Part shown: positions 38,791-51,125 of the stretch, in pieces
Layout of the letters: each line of letters starts with the position of its first letter
Position numbering within the stretch: the first letter of the stretch is position 1
From: Tipula vernalis
Taxonomy: Eukaryota; Arthropoda; Insecta; Diptera; Tipulidae
Direction of reading: 5' to 3'
Assembly (NCBI GenBank): GCA_958295665.1
Contig: OY282558.1
Span: forward strand, 330,433,106 to 330,497,105
DNA length: 64,000 nucleotides
The notes under the pieces: generated by a model
What the model saw: only the letters and a program-made list of their open reading frames with translations
Database searches by the model: none
What the model was told of the DNA's origin: nothing
Made by a program: the position numbers and the translations under genes

Positions 38791-39358
38791 AAAAAAGCTA
38801 CAAGCGAAAATCCCCAAAGACGGAACCGCAAAGGAGCCAGAAAAATTTCGTTTTTGGAGTGTGGCCGATGTGGGGTAATTCAGCTTATTGCATACGTCGC
38901 CAAAATCAAGTAAGACCTTTATTTTTGAAAAAATTTGTATTGTGTATTTATAGTTTTTAGCAGCTGTGGTCCAAATTTTCCAGGAAAATTATAACCGAGC
39001 AAATTTTCACTTTTTTCAAATAAAATAATTTTATTTACTTTAGGGATTTTATCATTCATATCGCTTCTTCTGATAGTAAGACTAATGCTAAAATATTTTC
39101 AATGCAATAATGGCGCTGTCGCCTCAAACTTCCTCTTGACCAAGATTTAAAGAATTCTTCCTGTTTCAATTATTTCATTTCAATTCTTATTTAAAACAAA
39201 CAGGCGTAAAATAGAGAACTTTGAAAAGTCGCTTAGCATTTTACCTCTTTGGGCAGGATAACAAATAAATGCCAAAAACCTCATTTTTACCTACTTAAGT
39301 GTAATTTTGAAATAAATAAAAAAAATGCTCAAGGCACTCCCAATTCTTTCGCAGTTTA

Positions 39359-39520
39359 CTTTTACCGTCCTACTTTACGCAGTAGTAGCCAAATCGAGGA
39401 CGTACGGCTATAAAACCGTTTTGTATAAACCACCTGCACATTGCATTGCTTCATGCCAACCTATAGTGCTGACATGAAAGGTGGGTCGGGCTATGGATTC
39501 TGCACTCCCTTTCAAATATT
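39359..39520 (-). mobile_element. Truncated SINE copy, same family as 20261-20584
   Basis: The minus strand matches the 3' part of the SINE. It shares AGCAGTCC/GGACGGTAAAA-type sequence, CCACCTGCACATTGCATTGC, CTGACATGAAAGGTGGGTCG and GGATTCTGCACTC. The tRNA-like head is missing. Divergence is clearly greater than zero, so this is an older copy. Confidence 0.85.
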
Positions 39521-39550
39521 ACATGCACAGTCATTTTCTTTTTCATAAGA

Positions 39551-39870
39551 ATTTTGTTCGTAATTAAAATTTTTAAGTGGAGATTAATTATTTTAATTTA
39601 AAATAAATTGTCTGTCACATTATTTTTACGCAAAAATTGTAACTAACTAGAATTGCTCCGATCCGATGAAGAGTTCTTTCGCTACAGTACTCTCAAGCAT
39701 TGTTAACCGCTATTTCGTGGTTTGTAATTTTAATTAAAAATTTTGTGGAGACAAGTTATTTAAATTTAAAATCCACCGTTTCTATGCGCACAAATTGAGA
39801 CCAGAATTACTTCGACCAGATGAGCCGTTCGCTTGCTACAGTGGTTCAAGCGTTTTAAATCGCCCGAAAT
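39551..39870. repeat. Diverged tandem duplication, period about 168 bp
   Basis: Two copies (about 39551-39715 and 39720-39870) share GTAATT--AATT---AATTTT, GTGGAGA, TTATTT-AATTTAAAAT and a GC-richer tail with CGA-C-GATGA and TTCGCT-CTACAGT--T. Identity is moderate. Confidence 0.55.
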
Positions 39871-39902
39871 CATCTTCATTTAAATATGTAATATAAATAT
39901 AT

Positions 39903-39981
39903 TAGCCTCATTTCTTGACCTATTTCCTGAAACGACAAGCAATAAAAACCACTATTTACTATGTATCAAGAAATGAGGCTA
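39903..39981. repeat. Inverted repeat, 16-bp perfect stem
   Basis: TAGCCTCATTTCTTGA (39903-39918) is exactly inverted at 39966-39981, with a 47-base loop. It could be a small foldback. Confidence 0.85.
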
Positions 39982-41847
39982 TTATGCGTAAAATGACCAA
40001 CCTATGCATTGATATAAGTTGTTTAATTAAAACTAATGATATAATGAGTAATTGCACTCGACCAAGGGTAAAATTAGTGTCGCTCACTTTCCGAACACGA
40101 GGCTCTGCGGTGTAAGACGTAATATGTCAAAAGTTGAAAAAATTTCTAAATTTTCCCGAAAAAACTGGTGGCAAAATTATAACAAACAAATCTTTAGAAA
40201 AAGTGAAAATATGATTGATGAATTTTCCTGTAAAATTTGGATTGCACCTCCTAAAAACTATGTCACAATCAGACATTTTCATAAAATAAATTCTTACGAC
40301 TGTCTGATTTTGACGGCGTACATCAACTACTTAGGCTAAGTAGCCAAAATTCGGTGTACAATACTAAGCTTAAATATTTTCCCGATAATTTGATTTTGTA
40401 AGCACCACACACAGCCAAAATGTCCATCTTTAATGGAATTCCGTATTAGTGGTGTTCCACCCTTCAGGATTTTCACTGGTATAGAAAACGACCAAAGGCA
40501 ACTTAAATTAACAAATAAAATCTTAATTGATACTTGGCTGAAACTGAGTTATTAAGATTAAATGAAAACAAAAATCAACATTTCTTTTGACGATTTCAAT
40601 TCACCAGAGATTCGTAAACCAACAACAATTTTGCTCGACGGATTGACTTTTCTTGACAAATCGAACAGTTTGACAGCAGAAAGATTGGTATTTCTTGGTG
40701 AATCGAAATCGTCATTATTCTATAATACGTACAACAATAATTTACAAGAATCTTGTGATGTTGGCCCCTACATGTTGGTATGATTAAGAAGACATGTTTT
40801 ATCTGTTTTAGAAATCGTTGTTGCCCGCCTAAGTTATTATTTTTGTAAGAATTACTTTTTAAACAAGAATATTAAAATTGTTTTAGATGTTTAGTTTACT
40901 TATAATGAATTATTTTTCTGCTATTTTCTTGTACATATATGGAAATACATATAAGTAAATAAAATTATCCGAATATATTTTGTTTTGAAAAATAATTTTA
41001 AAAAATTTTTAATTTTACATTCTACAACATTGAAAATATCAATGAATCCTACCACAAAGTGATTCCTGAATCCTGAGAGTTAGATTCCGTTTTATTAATG
41101 GTTGGTTGGTGGGCGCTAGCTAATCTTATGATTTAGAATTTCTCTTGTATTTGGAAAAAAATTATTGAAAAGTGCTTTGGTGGATAAAGAAACAAATCTC
41201 CTTTTCTAAAATTATTTGTGAGGAAAGCCGTTTGTCATCTCGTTTGTTCGAAGTCTGAACCGATATAATTAACAAAATGTCATTTTTTCGCTCGTCTAGT
41301 TTGCTTCTCCGTCAATTTCGATAGAAGAAAGCAACATTACAAAATTGGAAAGCGATATTACAAATTGCTGTTCAAACACTCACAAAAATCTGACGTATTT
41401 TAGCTGCCAAATAATTAATCTATTGGTCACTTTATAGCGTTCAGTAAATGCACTAAAACGACAACATAGCAGTTTCTGCACACAAATCTGACATTTCCCC
41501 AGTATCTCTTCAATTACAAATAAAAGTGAAAAATTCATTTCATATGTATACCAATATGTATAGTAAAATAAGAAATTCCATTAAATTTACACAATCTAAA
41601 ATTAAACCTGTTCTGTCTAGCTGTAATTATGGTTTCCTTTTAATTATGTTGTAGCCATAAGTAATTGTATATTATTTATATAACAAAATTCCATAAATCA
41701 ATTTTAAAATAAACTCCATAAAAATATGCAACAACCTAACAAAACAAAATACAAAACTAGGATACATTTTCTATTGTAAAACCGGCTTACGTCCTATTTT
41801 GACAACCACCGAGTAAATCTTTATGGAATTATAGTTCAATTAAAAAA
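39982..41847. other. Spacer with unrecognised short ORFs
   Basis: ORFs of 66, 95 and 73 codons on the plus strand at 39915-40115, 40052-40339 and 40562-40783 show no motif I can name. The three lie within 900 bp and the DNA is a little less AT-rich, so they could be fragments of one decayed gene or transposon. Confidence 0.35.
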
Positions 41848-41935
41848 TCAGATATTTCTGTATAAATAAAGAAAACTACAAATCTTCACAAGATAAACTA
41901 AATGACTTTGAAAGCAACAATTGAAAAATACTAAC

Positions 41936-42066
41936 CTTGCAAATGGATCTGGTTCAACATCATATAATTCATTAATATCCTTTTCGCCAATAAATGCTTT
42001 TAACATCTCCTGGCTTACTTCTAAAATGCCGTCACCAACGTGACGAATTCCACCTGATTTATCCAT
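41936..42066 (-). CDS. Probable first coding exon of an unidentified gene
   Basis: A 43-codon start exon beginning MDKSGGIRHVGDGILEV and ending VEPDPFA plus two bases (AG), then a good donor GTTAGT at 41935. The composition is charged and protein-like, unlike nearby chance ORFs. The junction is phase 2, so the next residue would be Arg or Ser. The tail ELY-VEP-PFAR reminds me of the residues before the glycine loop of DRAK/DAPK-type kinases, but no kinase exon was found in the window. If the gene is real, its first intron extends leftward a long way, perhaps past the window edge. The exon is moderately credible, the identity only a guess. Confidence 0.5.
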
Positions 42067-42080
42067 TTTTATAACAAATA

Positions 42081-42181
42081 AATTTCACTTTAATCACCGC
42101 ACTAATTTCGTACACACAAATTGATTAATTGTTTAATTTCACTTTAATCACCGCACTAACTTCGTACACACAAATTGATTA
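42081..42181. repeat. 47-bp tandem duplication upstream of the start exon
   Basis: The copies 42081-42127 and 42135-42181 (AATTTCACTTTAATCACCGC...) differ at one base and repeat with a period of 54. They lie just upstream of the ATG at 42066 on the minus strand, so they would be in the 5' UTR or promoter. Confidence 0.95.
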
Positions 42182-43720
42182 AAAAAAAAAACAAAAACAA
42201 CTTCTAACAGTAAGGAAAATATTCCTAGTGTTCGCTGATGACAATATTTTTTGAGCAAAAAAACGAACGCATCAAGAGGATCGGTATATTTTTAACTCTT
42301 TTAACTCTACTTTTATTTTCTACGTGATGTTGACGTTTATATTAAAATACCAAAATTATGTGTCAAATCAAAAGTTGCTCATTTGTCAAAAATATCCGGA
42401 TATTTTCTGTCAAACGGCTTTCAGTGAACATACGAATTATGTACACCAACAACAAAATTTGTGCAAAATTTTGTAATCTACCAATTTTTTATTTCTTATT
42501 CTTGGTTTACTTAACTATGTATTTCGTATTTTTTGCGTTATATATTAAAAAACCCAAGCGTGTGAGTAAGAGACGAAACTAATGAACGACTTTGAGAAAG
42601 GCCGTCTGTTTATCTTTTTATTTTCAACGTTTTTTTTTTTTATTATTATTATTTATTGTAACAAAAAAATATTGAATTGTATTTGTGTAGATTTTTTGCT
42701 GCTTTTTCAATTTATTTTGAATGAAAACTATTTATATTATATATATGTATGTATATAAGAATTCACCATAAAGATACAAAAATAAATTCACTTCAAATAC
42801 ACAAAGTTGTATCTTATTTTTATTTTATTTTTTATTTTGTATTGTAAAAACACACTTTATAGATATCAAATTATCATTCACTAATCTTTTTATTATGTAT
42901 TGTGTAAAATAACAAAAATGAACAATACTAAAACATAAAATAATAATTGCAAAAATATATATTATTTAATATACTTTTTTATTTTTAAATCATAAAACAA
43001 AAAATTGAAATTAATTAAGAATACCACGCCCGCCCGACGTATTATTTTGTCGCTGCGTCTTTTGCCATTCGCTTTGAGTAATTGACTGATACTTTCCGTT
43101 CGTTTTTGATTTTAATTTTTTGTCTTTATTTTTTACTTTTTTGAGGTTTTTTGCTTTTTGTTGTTTTTTTCCGTTGTGTTTCAATTCAGCGCCGGATCAC
43201 ATTGCTGAATTAAAAATAAAGCACTGAAGCAAAAATTTGTAAATGTAAAATAGTTTGTGGTTTGTTCGGTAGATGGTCAATGTATACATTAATAAATATA
43301 CATTTAGGCGGAAAAAAATAATAAATAATACAAATCAATATTGAATATGCTATTAGGCGAATTAAACTAAAACAAAAAATGTCTTCACTATGAACAATGG
43401 CTCACTTTTGCTCGGGAAGATTAGCGCCTATAAGTGGATTAAATAAGCTTAAATGTTTATTAACGTATCCTGCACCTTAGTTAGGGCCATTCATTTCACG
43501 ACGCTATTTCTCACAATCCTCCCGATTAAGAAAGGAAGCCGTCTGTTGTACTCCTTGATTTAGCGATCAAGGGATTATTCAGTTAGGAAAACCTCCGGTT
43601 AATATCAAAATCAATGTAGTCTAGTCTAGTCATGTTGGAATCATCATGGCGTTGTGGGACCCTTCCGCCGTCATTAGCTCCAGTCGTGCGTCGTGCTTAT
43701 AGTGTCTCTTCTTTGGAATC
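42182..43720. other. Region upstream of the start exon
   Basis: AT-rich with a GC-richer island at about 43021-43200 (ACGCCCGCCCGACG). That island could be 5' UTR or promoter of the minus-strand gene starting at 42066. The segment 43400-43720 adjoins the gypsy-type remnant and may hold its worn LTR, but no LTR pair could be matched. Confidence 0.35.
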
Positions 43721-43732
43721 TTCTATAGCCTT

Positions 43733-45604
43733 TTAAAAAGGTTTGTTTTCGGGTTCCATTTCAAGCTCTGGCATTATCTCTGGATCTATTACTCGTTGTG
43801 CTGGGACTGGTAAACCAAAATCATCCCGCAAAATGTTGTTGCCGTCAACGAGGAAAGTGAATCGCTTCGCATTAATTTCAATTTCTCGTTTAGCCATTGG
43901 TGTTTCCAAACCGCATCTCTTCGTAATGACTCCGGATAATTTTGACCAATACATTCTCAACAACCTCGAACTCTTTCTTTCAACTTAGAGCCATGGTGCT
44001 GATTGAATTGTTCTTCCAATTTCTTGTCGTGTTCGATCGGATGTTTGACTCTCGTCTTCATCGCTCGTCCCATCATCACTTGAAATTGTGACTTCATGCC
44101 AAGAGCAAATGAAGGTGTGTAAAGGTAGCACATGAGGACGAATTTTTTGTGTGACCACAAGGTACCAAAAACCATTTATAGGTCCTGCAAAATCGATGTA
44201 AACTCTTGAACAAGGACATTTTTTGCCCACGACTTTAACGTGCACTTCACTGGTGTTTTCGCATTAGCCGCGCAACTTCCACGGAGCTTTACCAGTTTTT
44301 CGACGTCTTCAATGATCGATGACCAGTTCACCTTGCTTCATACTAACAGCTTCTTGCGGGCGATTCCTGGGTGGCCTTGGTGCAGCCCAGAAATTATGTG
44401 GTTACGGTAGGGACTCGGAACAACAATGCGATCACCATAAAATACGCAGCTTTGGATGGTCATTAGTTCTCTTCCAATGACGACTTCTTCATCCGGTTTC
44501 TCGTGACCAGCAATAATTTGCGAGCTGAAATCTGCGTACTCAAAGCTCTTCGTGTCTACGTATTTGATCGTGAAATCATAGGTGAGCAGTATGAGTGCGT
44601 ATCGCTGTAATCGGCTAGCCGTGTATGGGTTTATGTGGGCATTAGAGACAAAGCCTCTCGCTAGATCTCCGGGTAGTTTTTGTCGGTCTACGGAAAGGAC
44701 GATGCGGTGTGCAGCACGGGCCGCTTGGTTCCGTCGGTTAGTCCGTGCATCAATACTGCGTCCATGCCATAGCTCGATGCATACCATGTAATGGCTCCCA
44801 CGAATGCTTGCAATTGTTGAACGTCTTTCTGTGTAGAAATTAGTTTCAGTATCTCGATTTTATGGCCCAGAAACTCCAAATTTTCCTGGCCAAACGAACA
44901 GTTTTCGAGCTTCACGTGTTCTTTTTGTTCCTTCCTGTGTTGATCGTCATGAGTTTTTTTTTATATGTCATCCATCTTCACCTATAAAAAGGCGTCGGAT
45001 AGGTCGATTTTGCTGAACATTCGGTATTGACTAAGCTTCGAAAAAATTTTTTCCGGTGTTGGCATTGTGTACTTATTTGGTTCCAGTGGCTCATACAATC
45101 CTGTTCAATAATCGGCGCAAATACGTATTCTTCCGTTCGAGTGGTGCGGCGAAATTCGAATAATCGATTGAAAAATTGGTTTCGATTCTGCCTTCAATGT
45201 TAAAGATGCCTTCATTTTGTTGCACAAACCCAGTGAATCACTGAAAAGGAACGAACATTTTTATTTGATTTCCTCGTTCATTTTTGTGGTTTTCTTTTGC
45301 ATTATGTTTTTGCAGACGCTCGCGATTGGTACGCTCCATAGATTCAGCGCTTCCATCCAATCACTTCCGAGGACATTTATACTTGATTTTGTTATGTAAC
45401 ATGCCCCGACGTCTTCTCTGTTTTGCAATTGCAACTGTGTCGTAAATTTTCCAAGCATCTTAACCGGGTCCCCAAAAAAGGGCTCATTGCTTGCTCTTCA
45501 TTTGTGTCTAATATCGGGGATCCTAGCTGCTTCCAGTTGCTTTCGGAGATAATCTTCCAGTCAGACCCGGAATCGAGTTTCACTTTCAATTTCGTTCTTT
45601 CCAT
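43733..45604 (-). pseudogene. Gypsy-type pol: protease, RT, RNase H, integrase
   Basis: Visible on the minus strand: protease KLDSGSDWKIISESNWKQL (45580-45520); RT pieces near 45150-44950 (SKIDLSDAFL-type) and FGQENLEFLGHKIEIL (44900-44850); RNase H end NPYTASRLQRYALILLTYD with KYVDTKSFEYADFSS (44630-44520); integrase zinc-binding HQGHPGIARKKLL (44390-44340); the first catalytic Asp region RVYIDFAGPINGFWY (44205-44160); and a C-terminal tail with WSKLSGVITKRCG (43950-43905). Several frameshifts and stops make it non-functional. Confidence 0.85.
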
Positions 45605-45609
45605 TGAAG

Positions 45610-46760
45610 AATTGTGCTATTGCTGAGTCAGAAATTTTATTTTGCTGACGTGGCCATCCGTCAGTGATGTAACGAGCAACCTTCTGAAGTAAATCACTTT
45701 CTGTAGTTGCCTTTTCAATGTCAACAAAGTCGACTAGCAACAATTTGGCGGTTCACTGCGATTCGGTGTTCTGCATAGACCATTGCAATAACGGTTTTTT
45801 CAGATTCAAGCGTAGGTTGTGCGGCGATCAGTCTGGATATAAAATCGGCATAGGAGGATCCTTTAGTGTCCACATATCTAATGTAAAAATCGTATAGGCG
45901 AGAAGGTTCTCTGCGTATCGCTGCGGTTCTCTCCGAAACTTGCTTCCGTAGAAATTACTTTAGTGTCCGCATCAGAGCTTCTCGTTGGACCTGTGCACAA
46001 TTTTCTCTTCGTGAAGGATCCATAGCTGGAGGTATCAGCTGCAATGTCGATGGCAGTGTAATCTGAATTGCCGGCGAGCTGAGACAGAATTCCCTCTTGT
46101 GTTAGCAGCGGGTACTTCTTGGCTCGAGTATGTCATTGCGGCTGTCCTTCTTCATTACGACCACGATCGGTGTTGCACAGTCTGCATAGCTGATTGGTGT
46201 GATAACGCCTTGGCACTGTAGGCGAATAAATTGGTCCTCGATTGGTTTCGAGGCTGCATGTGACACAGGCCATGCACGGCGGAAGATCAGGTTTCGACTT
46301 CCTGTTTCATTATTTTCTATAGCTCGCATATGTTTGCATGTGCTGACCAGTGCGTTAAGGTTCAACTTGGGTTTGTGTAATGTGAATCTAGCATCTCGGA
46401 CAGCTTCTTGAGAATTGCAGCATCTTTCAAATTCACCAGACATTGTATGAACGCCAAGTTCTTTAGATCTTCTTCCTTACATTTTCTGATCTCAAACCTC
46501 ACGCATTCGCGCATAATCTGGGCTGCCTAGTTTTTGTCTCCTTCGCCATTTTCCTTACTGATTTTAAAAACCTTACAACAAAACGCGAAGTGTGACACCT
46601 TCTATCCGAAAAATCGCTTGATATCTTTGGCTGTAGTCTCTAACACAAATCCATCGGCAAGTTTATATTTGCGAATTTCTGGTAGTCGAGCTGTGATAGC
46701 CCCTTTAAGAGTCTAATTTTTAGATAAGATACTCTGGCATCTCGCGTCATACATGAATTT
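45610..46760 (-). pseudogene. Second gypsy-type copy, internally deleted
   Basis: It starts with a capsid-like piece (CKEEDLKNLAFIQCL, then KPKLNLNALVSTCKHM) and runs directly into an RT start (RRAWPVSHAASKPIEDQF, GVITPISYADCATPIVVVMK) at about 46300-46150. Zinc knuckle and protease are skipped. RNase H scraps follow (about 46000-45780), and ESDLLQKVARYITDGWP (about 45700-45650), typical of the junction with integrase. It is broken throughout. Confidence 0.7.
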
Positions 46761-46821
46761 TTCGATCCGATCCGATAAATCCCTGAGTAACGAAAAATTT
46801 TGGCACTACTCGTCTCGTTTG

Positions 46822-47660
46822 TCAGCCGCAGCCGGAAGTACTTGCAACATTTGCTTTACCTGATTTGCATTCGATTTTCGAAGATCGAACCTGAATTGCG
46901 GAACTCTTAACAATTTCTCCTCTTCGTAAAATTTTACGTTTATTGCACTGTTTTCCTATCGCTGGACAATTTTTGTCTCTACTTATGTGACCTACTCTAC
47001 CACATCTAAAACAAACCAATTCATTTCGCTTACCTCTACTCGATTTTACTCCGAATTTGTTTTGTGCATTTCTACTCAGACTAGGATATTTCGGTTCTGA
47101 TCGGTCTCGATGCAACCGCTGATATTTTTTGCTGTCTTTATGCTGACTTTTCTATTGCTTGTATTTCCGAGTTTGCCAACTCTGTAACCCACAATCCCTG
47201 TGCTGATTATGTTAAGAGTTGTAGACAGTTTGATCCCCCAAGAGCTCCTTTTCGTCTTTGAACTCAAATTTAGCCGCCTCCTATTTTAATCTTACGACAA
47301 ATTGATTTATCGTTTCTTCCGGATTCTGCTTCATTCACCTAAAATGTCTACGCTCCAGCGCTGAGTGTGACTTGGGCAGGAAATATGAATCCAATGCGTT
47401 CACCATTGATTTGAACTCGTCCTTTTCCTTTCGTTTGGCATCTTTAGCATCTTGAGGCAAATTTTAATAAATTCCCTGCAACTACTCTCACATCAAAAGC
47501 TCGCTTCCATTTCTCCCAATTCACGGCGATGTTTCCCTCAAAACTCAATCTGTTTATTGTGCCATTATTGCTTGCCAATTCTTCTCTTAATTGATCTTTT
47601 TCTTAATCTTTCTACTAACTGATTAAAATGTTCGACTCTCTCTTCTTTTTTTCACGTTTT
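46822..47660 (-). pseudogene. Gypsy-type gag with CCHC zinc knuckle
   Basis: The minus strand carries a capsid piece (LDSYFLPKSHSALERRHFR, NQFVVRL) near 47390-47290. A zinc knuckle CFRCGRVGHISRDKNC follows near 47010-46960 in an Arg/Lys-rich context. The frame is interrupted by stops. Confidence 0.8.
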
Positions 47661-47709
47661 CACTTTGTTATTAGTGGAAATAGTTATAAGATTTACACAA
47701 ATACAGGAT

Positions 47710-48490
47710 GAGTAAATATCTGTGGCTCAAACGCACCCTAACAACCACAGTACTGCAACGATGCAGAGTGGGCCGGTACAGATTATTGCAACATTCAGCC
47801 TCTCGAATTGTGATCACAATTTGACGTCAACGCGTTCTTCTTCTTCATGAGCTTCTTCTTTTTGCGCTAATGATTCTTCAAATAGTTCGATCCACTGGAA
47901 AAGAATCCACTCTTTATGTCCCTTTCAATATCATCGGGTAGGTGGTGTATCACAAGGTCCTTCTTACATTGGTGTCAACTTCAAGGCCGGTTTGGTTATC
48001 CGATTTTGCGAACAAAGAACGTACCCCAACCAACTTAGCCTTGGTGATTTTATGAATCTGTTGATGTCTACTTTATAAAGAAATAACACCATTCAGCTTT
48101 ACATTACCTTAGCTTTTATTACACTGCTCAAAAATTCATCAAAAGCTATTATAAAATAGCCCCGTTCCAGTCCAGATGGCTCGAACTGTTGTCGACCTTA
48201 TATCGTACGAACGTCTTCTGAAGATTCAAATCCTTAATGCATGGGTCGTCGGCGCGTTAATCTACAATTCCACATTACTGATTAATATTAAAACGCTTAT
48301 TATTTTATCAAGATTTTGTTTCTTTATTTACAAATTAAACAGGACTAAAATTAACTGGCATTTAATTTTGATTTTTTATTTGTCTAATTAATTTTTAGTA
48401 ATGTATTGTATTTTATTAAAAAATTGTATCCATTCGTTAATTAGATTCTTATTCATTTTGATTTTTTTTTTTTTTTTATAAATATTTTAA
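47710..48490. other. Spacer, no gene seen
   Basis: The first part (to about 48200) is less AT-rich and may be 5' LTR or leader of the gypsy wreckage. No coding match. Confidence 0.4.
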
Positions 48491-48496
48491 CAAAGG

Positions 48497-48777
48497 TGGT
48501 CCCTATTTCTGAAAACGAACATGAAACAAAAAATGTACGAATTCGTTTCATTGGTATTTTTGAATACGAATACATTTAATTCTTGCAATAAAAAATTTCC
48601 CTTTTTCGCAAGTTTTGTATGTTCTTGGTGAAATGAACATGGAAAAAATGTAACTACACAAGAAATTTATAATGTTACAATTTTCTTTTATTTTTAACAG
48701 AAATACATAAGTATTTTTAAACACTAAAAGGTACATTTCGTACAAAGATTCGTATCGTATACAGAAATAGAGACCCA
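48497..48777. mobile_element. Probable MITE, about 281 bp
   Basis: GGTCCCTATTTCTG at the left and CAGAAATAGAGACC at the right are near-perfect inverted copies. The similarity continues inward (AACGAA and TACGAA phrases). No clean target duplication was found. No coding content. Confidence 0.65.
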
Positions 48778-48779
48778 TT

Positions 48780-50258
48780 AAACAATTTAAGTGTTCGACA
48801 GCGATAGCACTCTTCTAAGCATTCGAAAAATTCCGATATCTATACTTTGAGTTAAGTTATTAAAAATGTTTTATTTAATTTATTTTATTGATTTTGTTTT
48901 ATTTTATTCTATCTTATCCTAAAACATGTTTTTTAATGCTATATCATCCCTTTTTAATGTATTTCGGTAATGTCCTGGTGACTGATGTACTGAACTCAAT
49001 AAAATTCACAAAATTATAATTTAGAAAGACGACTTATAAAGACTAAAGATTTTTTTCCAGTGTGATTCCACTTTTACTTAAGCTCGATTTATAGTTTTTA
49101 ATATTTTTTGGTAACAAAATTTATAATAACAACTTAATTAAATTAATTTTAAAATTATTAATATTTTATAAAATATATAAAATCTGACTAGAGAAATTAT
49201 TAATAAACGACCATTTTTATTTGAGTTTGTTTATATATTTTATTATAATATGACTTTTGGTGGTGCTTTTGAATATGTGTACATACAAAAATTTTAAATT
49301 CGAATAATTATGGTTGAATGACGTCAACGGTTACGGTTGATTACGAAATGTGTGTGAACGCAATGAGTATGTTTTTGCCAACACTATTACGTGTTCTGGT
49401 TACGATAAATTAAGCTTTTTTTCTAAATGGTTTGGCACAAAAAATGGTGATTTATAAACAAAAAAAACTGGCTTAAAAATTCCTTATTTAAATATAAAAA
49501 TGTTGTAACGTATATAATTTAAATTAAATTTTTTACAACAATAATACAAATTAAAATAAATTTCATTAAATACAAATGTCCTGTTGTCTAACTAATAATT
49601 AATAATATTCTTTCAAACTTATTATGATGTTATTTAAATGCTTTTCTTTTTTGTTTTAAATACCCATTTAAATATAAATTTTATTTATGCAATTACTGTA
49701 TAAAATTATAAACCATTGAATCAAATTCTAAATTGTATTTCAATGCTTTTAACATGATGGTTTGAATATGGATGCTTAGTTGGAATGTTGGACCATAATT
49801 AAATTATGACACAAATAATTTGTTTATTTTTTAAATAATCTACATTATTTTATTGTATTTTAATATATTATTATTATTAGGTGTAAATTTTTAAGGTATT
49901 TATTATAATTTAATTTAAATTTCTAATAAAAAGTAATCAGTCAGGTAAAATTTTGTTATATTTAACATAACAAATTAAAATAAAAAAAAAAATATGTATT
50001 TTTTAAATAAAAATAAATGTTTAAATATAAAATATAATATTTTTATTTATTTAATGTATTCGCATGTACATTATTGTACGTACGTATAAACTTAAAGGGT
50101 GCTCGATCTTTGAAAAAATCGTATTTTTAACATTTATACTACTTTTATTAATATAGGTAATTATATTCAATTTCAGCAACAATTTATTTTTAATTTATTT
50201 ATTTATATTATTTTACTAATAAATATTTCTTTTAATTTATTACGGTTATATTATTTAT
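48780..50258. other. AT-rich region downstream of the HECT ligase gene
   Basis: Probably 3' UTR and intergenic DNA. A minus-strand AATAAA at 50236-50241, 18-23 bp past the stop, is a candidate poly(A) signal. In such AT-rich DNA it may be chance. Confidence 0.45.
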
Positions 50259-50528
50259 TTATTCGATACCAAATGTATTTGTTTCTTCGACAGCAAGTAA
50301 TAATTTTTCATGTAATATATCTGGTGTGGGATAAGGCGGGAGATCTAAACGATTAAAACATGTGTGTGCACGAGGTAAAGCATTAGGTTTGCCCCATTTC
50401 TCAATACAAAAACGGCGCGGTCCAGTAGAACCGCGTAGTGCAGAAAAACCTTCGTATGGAATACTCGATGTTCCGGTAACAAATTGCAGTAAGCGTAAGC
50501 GTTGTTCATTTGAAAATCTCTCTATTAC
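50259..50528 (-). CDS. Hecw: HECW-type HECT E3 ubiquitin ligase, last coding exon
   Basis: 89 codons plus stop, encoding the C-terminal lobe of a HECT domain. HECT ligases take ubiquitin from an E2 onto a Cys and pass it to a substrate Lys. The exon starts [17 protein letters not shown] after a TTTTATTTTCCAG acceptor at 50529-50530. It carries [19 protein letters not shown] and the catalytic Cys in [15 protein letters not shown] (codon 57 of the exon). It ends EETNTFGIE. The IPYEGF, RRFC(I/V)EKWGK and EET-TFG-E phrases match HECW1/HECW2 rather than Nedd4, Smurf or Itch. The frame is phase 0 and continues from the exon at 63667. No mutation of a key residue is seen. Confidence 0.95.
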   Translation of the reverse strand, partial: VIERFSNEQRLRLLQFVTGTSSIPYEGFSALRGSTGPRRFCIEKWGKPNALPRAHTCFNRLDLPPYPTPDILHEKLLLAVEETNTFGIE

Positions 50529-51115
50529 CTGGAAAATAAAAATAAATTTATTTATTATGTGTGTATACAACTAAGTTTGGTAGCTTCCAAAACCACAAAC
50601 TATTCCGTTATCTACCAAAATTAGTCAATTTTTCTCTTACGGTGTTTCTACCATCCTATCGGGCGCGTCCCCAGGGGGCGAATAGGGATAAACCCTAACC
50701 GACCCGTGTTTTGGTAGATTGGAAATAAAATATCATTCGCGGACTAAAACTAGCTGAAGGTGATTCACTGAATATAATTAATAACCAATATGGAGGACCC
50801 GAAAGGAGTAAACATTATGGCGCAGGGAAGCGGATACCCAGTGCCGGCGACTTTGAGGGGTGAGCAAGCGGGCTGCCAATCGTCGATATCCAACGACTAC
50901 CACACTTTAGAAGTAATGAACTCTGAAAACCGTAAGAAAAATGCTTTGCAAGCCATGAAGCCAGAGAAACAGTGTGCTACAGAGTTCCACACTGACCAAG
51001 AAGAATTAAGAGAAGAAGCTGACTGGATCCTATAAAAGAACAGGAAGAAAGCCCTGCAAAAAAAGGAAGGCATAATCTTCTCCAAGAATAGTAGCTTCAA
51101 ACCAAACTTCAAAAT

Positions 51116-51125
51116 CAGATGTTTA
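51116..51125. repeat. Target duplication CAGATGTTTA (left)
   Basis: The same ten bases occur at 52427-52436, on the far side of the nested I-clade element. Confidence 0.88.

Larger units (their letters stand above)
43733..47700 (-). mobile_element. Composite Ty3/gypsy-type retrotransposon wreckage
   Basis: Minus-strand gag and pol pieces of gypsy-type elements, all frameshifted. Along the element's strand the order is gag with zinc knuckle, a second gag piece, RT start, RNase H and integrase scraps, then protease, RT, RNase H and integrase. The double gag and the protease after an integrase piece cannot come from one collinear element. I infer a second, internally deleted copy sitting between the zinc knuckle and the protease of the first. 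LTRs and target duplications were not identified. Confidence 0.85.

Noticed and set aside
44582..44791. Plus-strand ORFs in the gypsy region (also 43743-43988, 45423-45626, 46199-46411)
   Set aside because: The minus strand there encodes recognised RNase H, integrase and gag pieces. These are shadows.
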